From positions 1 through 62,763 of the forward strand of contig CAISDL010000090.1 in NCBI GenBank assembly GCA_903884065.1: a stretch of 62,763 bases of DNA, in the 5' to 3' direction. A model generated the notes under the pieces. It had not been told where the DNA came from. It did no database searches and saw only the letters and a list, made by a program, of their open reading frames with translations. Source of the DNA: an uncultured Actinomycetes bacterium. Lineage in GTDB: Bacteria > Actinomycetota > Actinomycetes > Mycobacteriales > Mycobacteriaceae. Shown in pieces: positions 34,110 to 41,822 of this stretch. Made by a program: the position numbers and the translations under genes. Numbering within the stretch: position 1 is the stretch's first letter; the number at the start of each line of letters is the position of its first letter.

Positions 34110-34344
34110 GTCGTTGTCCGATTCTTCCTGCCCGGAACACCCGGCAAAAGAGTCGCATGCCGACTGGACCACGACAAGTGGGTGTAGTCAAGTGGCTGGG
34201 CCCCATTGATGGTCGCGAATTTTGGCTCCGATCATTCCCCGTCGGCCGGCGGCCAGATGTCGACGGTGGTCGGGGTTGGTCTGCCCGTGGATTGGTGGGC
34301 TCGGGAGTGCGGCGGTCGCGTCACCGGGAGCGCAGACTTAAGCC

Positions 34345-34809
34345 GTGCATTCCTACCGCATCTCCTCGGATCTGGCCGCGCGCCCTGACGTCGTGTGGCG
34401 GCAGGCCACCGATCTGAACGGGGTCAACTCTGAGTTGATGCCACTGGTGCGGATGACGGTTCCGAAAAGGCTGGCAGGCGCCCGACTGGATGACCTTCCG
34501 GTGGGTCGCGGTGCCGGGCGCAGTTGGTTGCTGCTGTTCGGCGTGTTTCCGGTGGACTTCGACGACCTCACCATTGCCGAGCACGGGCCGGGTCGTCGTT
34601 TTCTCGAACGCTCCACCATGCTGACCCAGTCCCGGTGGGAACATGAGCGCACCGTGGCCGCGGTCGGCGGTGGGTGTCGGGTGGTCGATCAGTTGCAGTG
34701 GCAGGGCAGGAATCGGGCACTCGGTGCGGTCTACCGGCTGGCCGTTCCCATTCTGTTCGGTCATCGGCATCGGCGATTGCGCCGGAGCTACGGAGTCCTG
34801 GCGCGGTGA
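34345..34809 (+). CDS. SRPBCC-type (polyketide cyclase-like) protein
   Basis: 154 residues from GTG 34345. It opens HSYRISSDLAARPDVVWRQA, the usual first strand and helix of START/SRPBCC lipid-binding proteins. FPVDFDDLTIAE and RWEHERTVAAVGGGCRVVDQ form the following sheet, and YRLAVPILFGHRHRRLRRSY is the long C-terminal helix. The fold binds hydrophobic ligands; the ligand is unknown. It converges with the methylase-SulP chimera. Confidence 0.72.
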   Translation: MHSYRISSDLAARPDVVWRQATDLNGVNSELMPLVRMTVPKRLAGARLDDLPVGRGAGRSWLLLFGVFPVDFDDLTIAEHGPGRRFLERSTMLTQSRWEHERTVAAVGGGCRVVDQLQWQGRNRALGAVYRLAVPILFGHRHRRLRRSYGVLAR

Positions 34810-34863
34810 CAGCGACGGGTGCACCGCGGCGCTGGTGAACCGCGTCGGCCGGTGGTTGCGGGT

Positions 34864-36774
34864 CTAGACAGCGGTTAAGTTCGGCACCGGGAGCTTGTCG
34901 GGTGTCGTGCTGACCAGTCCGCCGCAAGCCTCGTGCTGGCGTCGCCATTCATCGAGGAAGTCCAGTACCGCGTGGTCGGTGTAGCCGGCGGACATGACCA
35001 GGGCGACGTGTGAGCCGGGGGGCACCGCGTTCAGGGCCGTGTGCAGCCGGGGCAGGCACAGGAACGTGCGGGGCCCGTGGATCGTCACCCGCCAGTGGTC
35101 GTCGGTGACGGCCTCGACGGAGATGTCGGCGCGTGCGACTCGGCAGGCCGTCATCACGACCGAGAGCGCCAAGCCGAGAAGCACGCCTTCGAGGAGGTTG
35201 AGGAAGACCACGCCGGCCACGGTGATCAGGTAGACCGCGAGATCGCCGGTGCGCCGGGCGGTCTCGACATGGGTGAGCTTCACCAGTTGGATGCCGATGA
35301 CGATGAGCAGCCCGGCCAGCGCGGCGGTGGGGATCTGCTCCACCAGCCCGGCGAACGGCAGCGCGAACACAAGAACCCAGATGCCGTGGAGGACACTCGA
35401 GGCGCGGGTCCGCGCTCCCGCTGCGACGTTGGCGGAGCTGCGCACGATGACCCCGGTGATGGGTAGGCCACCGATGGCACCGGAGAGCATGTTGGCCGCT
35501 CCCTGTCCGATCAGTTCCCGGTCGAGGTTGCTGCGGACCCGGGTCTGCATCCTGTCGACCGCGACCGCTGTCAGCAGGCTCTCCACGCTGGCGATCAACG
35601 CCACGGTCAGCACACCGACGGCGAAGCCGCCCCACAGGCCGTCGGGCAGGCTGGGCAGTTGCAGTGCATCCAGGAGAGAGCCGTCCAACTCCACGCGCGG
35701 TATGCCGAGATTGAATATCGACGCGACGATGGTGGCGACCAGGATGGCGACCAGGGGACCGGGGATTTTGCGCGCACGCACCGGAACGCGCCGCCACGCA
35801 ATCAGAATCGCGATCACCAGCAGTCCGATCGCGGTCCCCGGCAGGTTCGCTCCGATATCCGAGGGCAGCCTAATGAGGTTGTACCAGGCCGAACTGTATG
35901 ACTCCCCACCGAGTAGGACGTGCATTTGTTGCAGCGCGATGGTGATCCCGATGCCGGCGAGCATCGCGTGGACCACCATCGGCGAGATAGCCAGAGCGGC
36001 GCGGCCCACTTTGGTCAGCCCGAACAGAATCTGCAGGAATCCGGCGCACACCGTGATCGCGCAGGTGACCGCCCAGCCGAACTCGGCGACCAGGCCGGCG
36101 ACGATGACGGTCAATCCGGCTGCCGGCCCGCTGACCTGCAACGGCGAGCCTCCCAGTACACCCGCGACCACGCCGCCGACGATCGCGGCGGCGACCAGGA
36201 ACCCCGCGGTTCCGCAGGCGGGGTCGGCGATCTCGTCGGTGGGCTGCGGGGCGGTCATGTCCACCATCAGCTTGATGATGTGGCGCGGTGTCCGGAACTG
36301 CCCGTTGACCCCTGCACTGGCGATCTTGGCCAGCAGGTACTCGTACAGGTCCCCGGTGGTGTCACGGTCGGCCATCGGGATCTCGTCGAGCATGTCGACC
36401 ACCCGCGACAGCAGCGCCGGGGTCGGGATGGTGAACCGGGCGTCCTTCATGTGTTCGGAGTAGGTGGAGCCGTCCCCGCCCAGGGACCGCAGGAACGGGA
36501 ACACCTCGTCCCCGACGGTCCGAGCCATTTGGGCCGGCTCCTGGTTCTTGAACACCGACCACCGCAGGTCCTGCTGGTCGGGGCCGAAGATCACCTTCTC
36601 GGCCTTGCCGGTGCGTTGCGCCTTCTTCTCGGCGAGGATCGTCAGGTCATCGAGGCGGCGGATGAACAGCAGGTAGGTGATCTGCTCGATCACCTCCAGC
36701 GGGTTGGAGATCCCGCCTGACCAGAAGGCGTCCCACACCCGGTCGACCTTGCTCTTGAGCTCGCCGGTGATCAC
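34864..36774 (-). CDS. In-frame chimera: type I methylase (HsdM) N-terminus fused to SulP transporter
   Basis: 636 residues from GTG 36774 (the frame is open to 36975). Residues 1-194 are HsdM: GELKSKVDRVWDAFWSGGIS, LLFIRRLDDL, NGQFRTPRHIIKLMV, and motif I DPACGTAGFLV. From about nucleotide 36190 the protein becomes a SulP (SLC26) anion transporter lacking its first two helices: AIVGGVVAGVLGGSPLQVSG, then about ten helices. A STAS-like end follows (VEAVTDDHWRVTIHGP ... GYTDHAVLDFLDEW). The methylase lacks its NPPF catalytic motif and the transporter its N-terminus, so neither is expected to work. A deletion, or an assembly join, explains it. Confidence 0.85.
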   Translation of the reverse strand: MITGELKSKVDRVWDAFWSGGISNPLEVIEQITYLLFIRRLDDLTILAEKKAQRTGKAEKVIFGPDQQDLRWSVFKNQEPAQMARTVGDEVFPFLRSLGGDGSTYSEHMKDARFTIPTPALLSRVVDMLDEIPMADRDTTGDLYEYLLAKIASAGVNGQFRTPRHIIKLMVDMTAPQPTDEIADPACGTAGFLVAAAIVGGVVAGVLGGSPLQVSGPAAGLTVIVAGLVAEFGWAVTCAITVCAGFLQILFGLTKVGRAALAISPMVVHAMLAGIGITIALQQMHVLLGGESYSSAWYNLIRLPSDIGANLPGTAIGLLVIAILIAWRRVPVRARKIPGPLVAILVATIVASIFNLGIPRVELDGSLLDALQLPSLPDGLWGGFAVGVLTVALIASVESLLTAVAVDRMQTRVRSNLDRELIGQGAANMLSGAIGGLPITGVIVRSSANVAAGARTRASSVLHGIWVLVFALPFAGLVEQIPTAALAGLLIVIGIQLVKLTHVETARRTGDLAVYLITVAGVVFLNLLEGVLLGLALSVVMTACRVARADISVEAVTDDHWRVTIHGPRTFLCLPRLHTALNAVPPGSHVALVMSAGYTDHAVLDFLDEWRRQHEACGGLVSTTPDKLPVPNLTAV

Positions 36775-36810
36775 CGGTGCCCACCCCCCGTCGTTTGTGT
36801 TTTGGCAGTT

Positions 36811-36840
36811 CGAACCGGGCCGAACCGAACCGAACCGAAC
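36811..36840 (+). repeat. Tandem CGAAC pentanucleotide repeat
   Basis: Six five-base units: CGAAC, CGGGC, then four exact CGAAC. It lies between the chimera start (36774) and the rightward ORF at 36887, directly before TGTATACG, a likely -10 element. Slippage here would change promoter spacing. Confidence 0.7.
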
Positions 36841-36886
36841 TGTATACGCGGCGGGACCGACGAGAAGCGTGTTCAGGAGGAAGGAA

Positions 36887-37099
36887 ATGGCTGTGAACTG
36901 GGCTGATGCGGGACCTGGCCCGCGTGTCCGGACACCCCGGGAGCTGAATCCCCGGATCGCGAAGTACACCGTCATCGGGTACTCCGGTCGGTCGACGGCT
37001 CTAGAGACCTACCTCCGGAGCAACGAAGCCGAGATCGGAAGCCCGAGCGAATCGAGCTGCTCAACAAGGTCTCCGACGGTTTTTGCTGGATTTTTGTAA
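36887..37099 (+). CDS. Truncated ORF with strong ribosome site
   Basis: AGGAGGAAGGAA precedes ATG 36887, one of the best ribosome sites in the window, and TATACG at 36843 is a fair -10 element. The first about 41 residues (MAVNWADAGPGPRVRTPREL, then NPRIAKYTVIGYSGRST) look like a real protein start. From 37009 on it is only the antisense of the PIN gene. I do not recognise it. It is most likely a gene start cut off by the arrival of the PIN module. Confidence 0.4.
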   Translation: MAVNWADAGPGPRVRTPRELNPRIAKYTVIGYSGRSTALETYLRSNEAEIGSPSESSCSTRSPTVFAGFL

Positions 37100-37566
37100 G
37101 CTGCCGCAGCCTCACTCACCGCCTGGTGCATCATTGCCCCGTCCAAGTGGTACATGTCCTGAAGAAACGCATCTGGATGCTTTGCTTCGACATCGAAAAC
37201 CTGGAGTTCGCGAGCGGGGAAGTGCTTCAAGTTGGTCGTTACGATGACTTGCGCTCCGGCGACAATTGCGGCTGCGAGCACGTGCCGATCGTCAGGATCG
37301 GGCAGCGCCAAAGTAGGCACAAGAGCCTCGATTGCTTTCACGTCCACCAGACAGTCCGGTACCGCTTTGCACATCAATTCCCGGGTGCGAGTCAGCTTGC
37401 TTCCGTCTAAGTCGGGCCGGTTCTTGGCGATCGCCCGGAACGTCTCGTCAAGGATGAGTTCCGACCATCGGGCATGATTAACGCCCATCCGTGCTACGCG
37501 AATTAACACGTCGCGCAACACGGACGGGTATAACACGTTCGCGTCATAAATGACAGTGAAGGTCAG
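37009..37566 (-). CDS. PIN-domain RNase (toxin-like)
   Basis: 185 codons if started at CTG 37566; GTG 37536 is the first ordinary start but would cut off the first PIN acid. Upstream of GTG the frame reads TFTVIYDANVLYPS, with the DxN first Asp. Later acids are in SELILDETFRAI and LPDPDDRHVLAAAI, and VTTNLKHFP is the usual end of the fold. CTG overlaps the antitoxin stop (CTGA). ATT 37551 is another option. Known PIN toxins are VapC-like RNases. Confidence 0.85.
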   Translation of the reverse strand: MTFTVIYDANVLYPSVLRDVLIRVARMGVNHARWSELILDETFRAIAKNRPDLDGSKLTRTRELMCKAVPDCLVDVKAIEALVPTLALPDPDDRHVLAAAIVAGAQVIVTTNLKHFPARELQVFDVEAKHPDAFLQDMYHLDGAMMHQAVSEAAAAYKNPAKTVGDLVEQLDSLGLPISASLLRR

Positions 37567-38039
37567 TAGAGCTCCAAGTCCTCGGTAAGTTGCGCCAAAT
37601 CGTCGGCGGCCTTCTTCGCATCAAGCTCCATCTTGCGTTGATATTCGTGGACGGAGGCCGCCTGAATTCGACGGTGCGAACCGACCTTCCGGTACTCGAT
37701 CGCGCCGTCTTCCACCAGCTTGATCAAGAACGGTCGTGAGACCTTGAGCATGTCGGCGGCCTGTTGAGTCGTGAGCTCAGCATGAGCGGGCATCACGGCA
37801 ACTGCGCGGCCGGCCGCGGCGCTTGCGAGGATCTGTCGCAATATCTCGCCGACGCCACGCGGCAATCGGACAACCTGTGGATGACCTTCGATTGCCACAT
37901 CGAGAGCCTCCGACGAGCCCGGCTCATCCAGAATCTGATTTAGTGCGCATAGCGCCTGGTTCGCCAGATCGGCGTCGATGCTTTGCCCCGTTGTTCGCTT
38001 GTTCTGGACCTTCTTGATCGCTGCTTCCTTGGCCCTCAT
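37563..38039 (-). CDS. Excisionase-type helix-turn-helix antitoxin of the PIN protein
   Basis: 158 residues from ATG 38039 (frame open to 38171). The middle (LTTQQAADMLKVSRPFLIKL, then EDGAIEYRKVGSHRRIQ) is a MerR/excisionase-type helix-turn-helix. The C-terminal helix (QRKMELDAKKAADDLAQLTE) is likely to contact the toxin. The N-terminal 60 residues include a helical part with ALCALNQILDEPGSSEALDV. It overlaps the PIN gene. This pairing is a known toxin-antitoxin class in which the antitoxin also represses the operon. Confidence 0.82.
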   Translation of the reverse strand: MRAKEAAIKKVQNKRTTGQSIDADLANQALCALNQILDEPGSSEALDVAIEGHPQVVRLPRGVGEILRQILASAAAGRAVAVMPAHAELTTQQAADMLKVSRPFLIKLVEDGAIEYRKVGSHRRIQAASVHEYQRKMELDAKKAADDLAQLTEDLELY

Positions 38040-38253
38040 ATCTGCAATATACGAAGCAAACGAAATAGACGCAACGACGTTCCGCGTACCGTTGCCCGTC
38101 GCGCCCAAGGCCAGCGACGCCCGTTGCGGATTGGGGCTATGTCTTGAGTGCCCACTCCGAACCGAACACACTCACGCACGCAAGCCCCCCGGGGGACTTC
38201 GCCGTCCAAGTCCCACCCAGCGCGGCAACGACCACCGCCGGCAACCCAAACGC

Positions 38254-38334
38254 ACCAAACACAAAGGTCACGACCTCTTTCGAGTTCGTGACCTTTGTGC
38301 TCGCAGTTCGTGGAACCGCTCTGTGTGTGCGGTT
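38254..38334 (+). repeat. 81-bp island repeat, copy 2
   Basis: Matches 29846-29926 with four mismatches. Here CACAAAGGTCACGA (38260-38273) and TCGTGACCTTTGTG (38286-38299) form a perfect 14-base stem with a 12-base loop. It lies 305 bases beyond the DDE-transposase-like stop of element 2, nearly the same offset as copy 1, and 215 bases upstream of the PIN antitoxin start. Confidence 0.85.
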
Positions 38335-38596
38335 TAGAGTCTGAGGTCATCGCGGGTTTCTGGCGAGAGGTTCCACGGTGTTGCTCCGGAAACTCCACAG
38401 GGATATTGCGGTGCGTTCCTGCTGGTGACCGGCCGGTATCTGGCGCCCTACACCGATGTGAGCGGTTCATTGACTGCGGTCAAGGTATCGGGGTCGGCTC
38501 GCGTGTACCGGCAACATCAGCGGCGATCGGGGCGCTGGTCTATTTGTTGGCCCGGAAATTCCACGGCTTTTTCCGGCTCTCGGTTGGTACGACGAA

Positions 38597-38623
38597 GTGC
38601 GGGCCCCCGGGGGAAGCCCGCAC
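38597..38623 (-). terminator. Hairpin after the element 2 DDE-transposase-like gene
   Basis: GTGCGGGC (38597-38604) pairs with GCCCGCAC (38616-38623), 17 bases after the stop codon of the DDE-transposase-like gene. Its position matches the hairpin of element 1, but its sequence differs. Confidence 0.5.
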
Positions 38624-38639
38624 CAGTTCAGGGGTGGTT

Positions 38640-40415
38640 TTAGCTTCGGGGTGGTATCCGGGCCGGTGGGTAGCCCAGATGGGTACCGAGTTGGCGGGTT
38701 CGGACGTCGATCGACTCAGTCCTGGCGGCCCCGGGGCGGTGGCCCTGCTGGGCGCGGATGTTGACGGTGGCCGCGGCGAGTGCGACGGCGATTTTAATCA
38801 TGGGTGTCCGACGGGGCCCGGTGGTGAGTTTGTCCAGGCCGGCGACATGACGGGATTTGAGCTGACTGAAGCGCTGTTCGGTGAGGGATCGGGCGGCTTC
38901 GTAGTACAGAGTGTGTTCCCAGGAGCCCGGCACCAGGTCCCATTGGGCCATGCGCAGCTGATCCTCGGTGAGGCTGACGGTGACGCTGGACTTGGCGCAA
39001 CACGCCATCGCGTCGGCCGTCCAATCGGGTTCGGCGAGGGGTAGGCCGATGTTGTCGGTGTCCAAGGATTCCGGCTTGAGCGGGCACATGACTGCCCCCA
39101 GTGCGGCAGGGCAGACCAGACGGATTTTCGAGACTTGTTGCGCTGGAACCCCCAATCGCGGCCTCCCGTAGCGGTTGTCGCCGAAGTAGGGTCGGGTATG
39201 GAAGCCCATCAGGAAGGGGTAGATCGCCCGGAGACGTTGGTCGTGGACTTTGAATCCGTCGTTGTTGAGGATCTCTTCGGTGTCGGGGGTCCGGTGCCCG
39301 TCGAGTAGTTTCAGTGCCGCGGGACAGAAGAACGCGCCGGCGTATTGGACAGGGCCCGGCGGCGGTCCGGGTGGCGCTCCCGGGGGAGGGGCGCTGGTGA
39401 ACTTCACGCCCCAGCCTTTGGGATAGCGAACCACCGGGGAGTACTTGGTGGTGATCATGAGCTCTCCGAAGCCGGCTTTGGAGTTGTAACCCATGTCCGC
39501 GGTCAGGAGCGGCCACCGACTACGGCCTCCCTGACGGCAGTCCAGACCCGTTCTGCGGATCTGGGCGATGCAAGTCTGCAGCGCGGCCAGGTTGGCCCCC
39601 GTGGGCCGGTGGACGTCCATGCTGATGAACACGGGCGGTTGGGCGTGCAGGGTGTGGCGCCGCGCGACCCTGGAAAAGAAAGTCGCCCCAATTCCGTAGC
39701 CTGACCCTCTGATTTCTTTGGTGTGGCCGGATGCGGTCGCCACGCCTGACTTGTCCCGGATCCAGTAGGCGGCCACCGCGGAGGCGGCGCGGCACCGCTG
39801 GGGGTGGATGCCGATCTTCCGGTCGGGGCTGGCGGTGTTGATGATTGTCTCATCGACGACGACATCGCCTTCGCAGTCCGGTGGGGCTGGGTCGTTGATC
39901 GACCCGTAGAGCAGGTCGTTGACGAGGTCGGTCAGCCGCTGATCGGCAATCTCTGCGGCCAGCAACCTCTCCTGGGTGCGGGAGGCGAGGATTTCGGCGA
40001 ACTCCCCGTTGGTGATCCGGCGTGCGGGAACGTCGACGAACGGATCCACCTGATCAAGGCGGAGCTGCCAAAAGCGATGCATCCTTTGGTATTCACTCCC
40101 CGGAGTGCGAATGATCGCAGAGCAGTCTTGGCCGATCATCCCGACTGCTGCGAGTTGCTGGTCGCTGAACTCGCCGATGGTGTCCATCACTCCGCGCAGA
40201 CTGTGGGGCCTGCCTTGCAGGAACCGCACCAGCAGAGCGACCCAGATCGCCAGGGCCGTGTACTGGATGCCTGCCGGTGGGCGGCCACCGCCACGGGTGG
40301 CTTCACGGTAGTAGAACTCGAGCGCTTCGGCGACCCGCGCTTTGGTGATGACGTCGATGGCGGTGGCGAAGACGTCATCCGTTACGGTGCAGACCGATTG
40401 GCGAGCTTTGATCAC
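38640..40415 (-). CDS. DDE-transposase-like protein, element 2
   Basis: 591 residues, paralogue of 30228-32009. Acids are at the same places: Asp188 in VVDETIIN, Asp307 in LLTADMGYN, and Glu in LTEQRFSQLKSR. The Cys-rich insertion is kept (LVCPAALGAVMCPLKPESLD, ACCAKSS). Conserved blocks such as GRPHSLRGVMDTIGE and YSPVVRYPKGW show strong selection across the whole length, which argues that both copies were functional proteins. It starts at ATG 40415, overlapping the recombinase-like stop by four bases exactly as in element 1. Confidence 0.7.
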   Translation of the reverse strand: MIKARQSVCTVTDDVFATAIDVITKARVAEALEFYYREATRGGGRPPAGIQYTALAIWVALLVRFLQGRPHSLRGVMDTIGEFSDQQLAAVGMIGQDCSAIIRTPGSEYQRMHRFWQLRLDQVDPFVDVPARRITNGEFAEILASRTQERLLAAEIADQRLTDLVNDLLYGSINDPAPPDCEGDVVVDETIINTASPDRKIGIHPQRCRAASAVAAYWIRDKSGVATASGHTKEIRGSGYGIGATFFSRVARRHTLHAQPPVFISMDVHRPTGANLAALQTCIAQIRRTGLDCRQGGRSRWPLLTADMGYNSKAGFGELMITTKYSPVVRYPKGWGVKFTSAPPPGAPPGPPPGPVQYAGAFFCPAALKLLDGHRTPDTEEILNNDGFKVHDQRLRAIYPFLMGFHTRPYFGDNRYGRPRLGVPAQQVSKIRLVCPAALGAVMCPLKPESLDTDNIGLPLAEPDWTADAMACCAKSSVTVSLTEDQLRMAQWDLVPGSWEHTLYYEAARSLTEQRFSQLKSRHVAGLDKLTTGPRRTPMIKIAVALAAATVNIRAQQGHRPGAARTESIDVRTRQLGTHLGYPPARIPPRS

Positions 40416-41479
40416 TTTCGGTCTCCCAACATCAGGGTGATGGCGTGGCGGGTCTTGTATTGCGGCCTACGGTCGAGTTGGTCGGCAGGGAATTGATATC
40501 CGGTGACGTCGGCCAAGTGGAACAACAATGTGATTGGGATCCGCTCTGCCCATTCCTGCAGCCACAGGTTGCGCAACGCCCCGGCGGTGATGGTGGGATA
40601 GCCGTGGCGCTTTAGGTGGCAGTTAACCCGGTTGGCGAAGTTGCGTTCCCGGCCATTTCCGTTGGGCGCCAATACAAGCCCGTCTCCCACCCGAGCGGCC
40701 AACCCGAGTAGGCGTGCGCTGATGTCGGGATCGATGACCGGCACGTGTCGGACGCCCCCACCGAGATTAGGCAGTGCGACCACGCTGAACGCTTTGTCGT
40801 GCATGACGACGCTGCTGATCGCGGTGCCGCGTAGGGTCCTGAAGTCGGCGGGCCGGGCCCCGGCGCCGTAGGCGAGGTCCAGGAGCACCTCAACGCGCCT
40901 GCCGAGCCAGGCTGGTAGTCCGGGGATGATGGTGCGGAAGTAGCGGACTTCTCTTGGGTCGGCCGCTGAGGTGGCTTGCTTGCGGGGTGCTACCGGTGTG
41001 CGCCGGGGCGGGAATTGGCCGGGGTGAAGGCAGCGGCCGGCGGCGTAGAGGACGTAGCGGCGATGCTGGTTTCCTCGCTCGCTGCGGAAATTCGGGGAGG
41101 CGAGGTACCTGTTGACGTTGGCTCGGGTGAACGCTCTTATCGGGTCGATGACATCGCCGTAGGCTGACCACACCAGGAACCGCGCGATGATTCCGGTGAT
41201 CTTGCGGTCGGTTTCGAGGTCGGTCGATCCCATCATGAGCCTGAGCCGGGCGGCGGCCTCGATCGCCCCTCGGCTCGCGTCCGGGTTCGGCGTGCGGATA
41301 GAGAGCCGGCGCAGCTCGCTCATTCTCTCCGCCAAGGACGGATCCGGGTCTGGCAACTCTTTCACCGCGGCCAGAGCCACGGCCAGGGCCGCCTCGTCGG
41401 GGCGTACCTGTTCGACGCCTTTCTTGGGATCGGCACTGCCGGTAGTTGCCGCGGGAGCCATCTTCTTGAACCTGGCCAT
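40412..41479 (-). CDS. Tyrosine-recombinase-like protein, element 2
   Basis: 355 residues from ATG 41479. It is a paralogue of 32006-33151: LLDLAYGAGARPADFRTLRG, VPVIDPDISARLLGLAARVG and PQYKTRHAITLM correspond closely. FLVWSAYGDVIDPIRAFTRA with NVNRYL is a shared block before box I. The N-terminal 60 residues are less basic than in element 1. It is coupled at both ends to neighbours (TGATG upstream with the leader, ATGA downstream). Confidence 0.65.
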   Translation of the reverse strand: MARFKKMAPAATTGSADPKKGVEQVRPDEAALAVALAAVKELPDPDPSLAERMSELRRLSIRTPNPDASRGAIEAAARLRLMMGSTDLETDRKITGIIARFLVWSAYGDVIDPIRAFTRANVNRYLASPNFRSERGNQHRRYVLYAAGRCLHPGQFPPRRTPVAPRKQATSAADPREVRYFRTIIPGLPAWLGRRVEVLLDLAYGAGARPADFRTLRGTAISSVVMHDKAFSVVALPNLGGGVRHVPVIDPDISARLLGLAARVGDGLVLAPNGNGRERNFANRVNCHLKRHGYPTITAGALRNLWLQEWAERIPITLLFHLADVTGYQFPADQLDRRPQYKTRHAITLMLGDRK

Positions 41480-41550
41480 CAGAGACCACCCCCGCACACT
41501 CGACGGTGTGGGTGATTGACAACCGTTTGCGGGCACGCTGAAATAAACAC
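41479..41550 (-). CDS. Short Cys-containing leader ORF, element 2
   Basis: 23 codons from GTG 41550, preceded by GAGGAGG with three bases between. The peptide is MFISACPQTVVNHPHRRVCG followed by GGL. It ends TGATG, with the ATG starting the recombinase-like gene. Like the element 1 leader it has I-x-x-C-P, V-N and a basic stretch followed by glycines. Confidence 0.6.
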   Translation of the reverse strand: MFISACPQTVVNHPHRRVCGGGL

Positions 41551-41586
41551 AGTCCTCCTCGGAGGTATCAAGAGATTGTTTTGTCT

Positions 41587-41612
41587 GGAAGCCGGGTGGC
41601 AGCCCGGCTTTC
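41587..41612. other. Hairpin upstream of the element 2 leader
   Basis: AAGCCGGG (41589-41596) and CCCGGCTT (41603-41610) pair around a six-base loop, 37 bases before the leader start. It is the positional equivalent of 33272-33303 in element 1. The T run is weak, so it could be a 5' UTR structure rather than a terminator. Confidence 0.45.
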
Positions 41613-41737
41613 AGCGTTTCTGGGGTGGCGCACTGGATCGGCGCCGGGTTTTGATCGGGTCCTTGTAGCGATGTCCCCTTCCCCATCGCCTGCATCCACC
41701 GGGTCGGGTTGCCGTGGTTGACGCGCAGGCATTGGTG

Positions 41738-41752
41738 ACTGAGTTACTCAGT
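41738..41752. promoter_or_regulatory. Palindrome in the promoter region of the dual-XRE regulator
   Basis: ACTGAGT-T-ACTCAGT is a perfect 15-base palindrome, eight bases before TAGTAT (41760), a good -10 element. Its place makes it a likely operator, possibly for the regulator encoded next to it. Confidence 0.55.
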
Positions 41753-41822
41753 TGCGAAGTAGTATGGTTCATCCCGAGTCGCTGTCAACGACCTTCGACA
41801 GCGCGTCGGCCAGGAGGGCAGA

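Noticed and set aside
38254..38334. 81-bp repeat considered as a tRNA or tRNA fragment serving as attachment site
   Set aside because: No cloverleaf can be drawn; the only strong stem is the 14-base inverted repeat, and no T-loop or CCA end is seen.
29846..41612. Terminal inverted repeats for the two elements
   Set aside because: The sequences right of each leader do not match the inverse of the 81-bp repeats, so no terminal inverted repeat is claimed.
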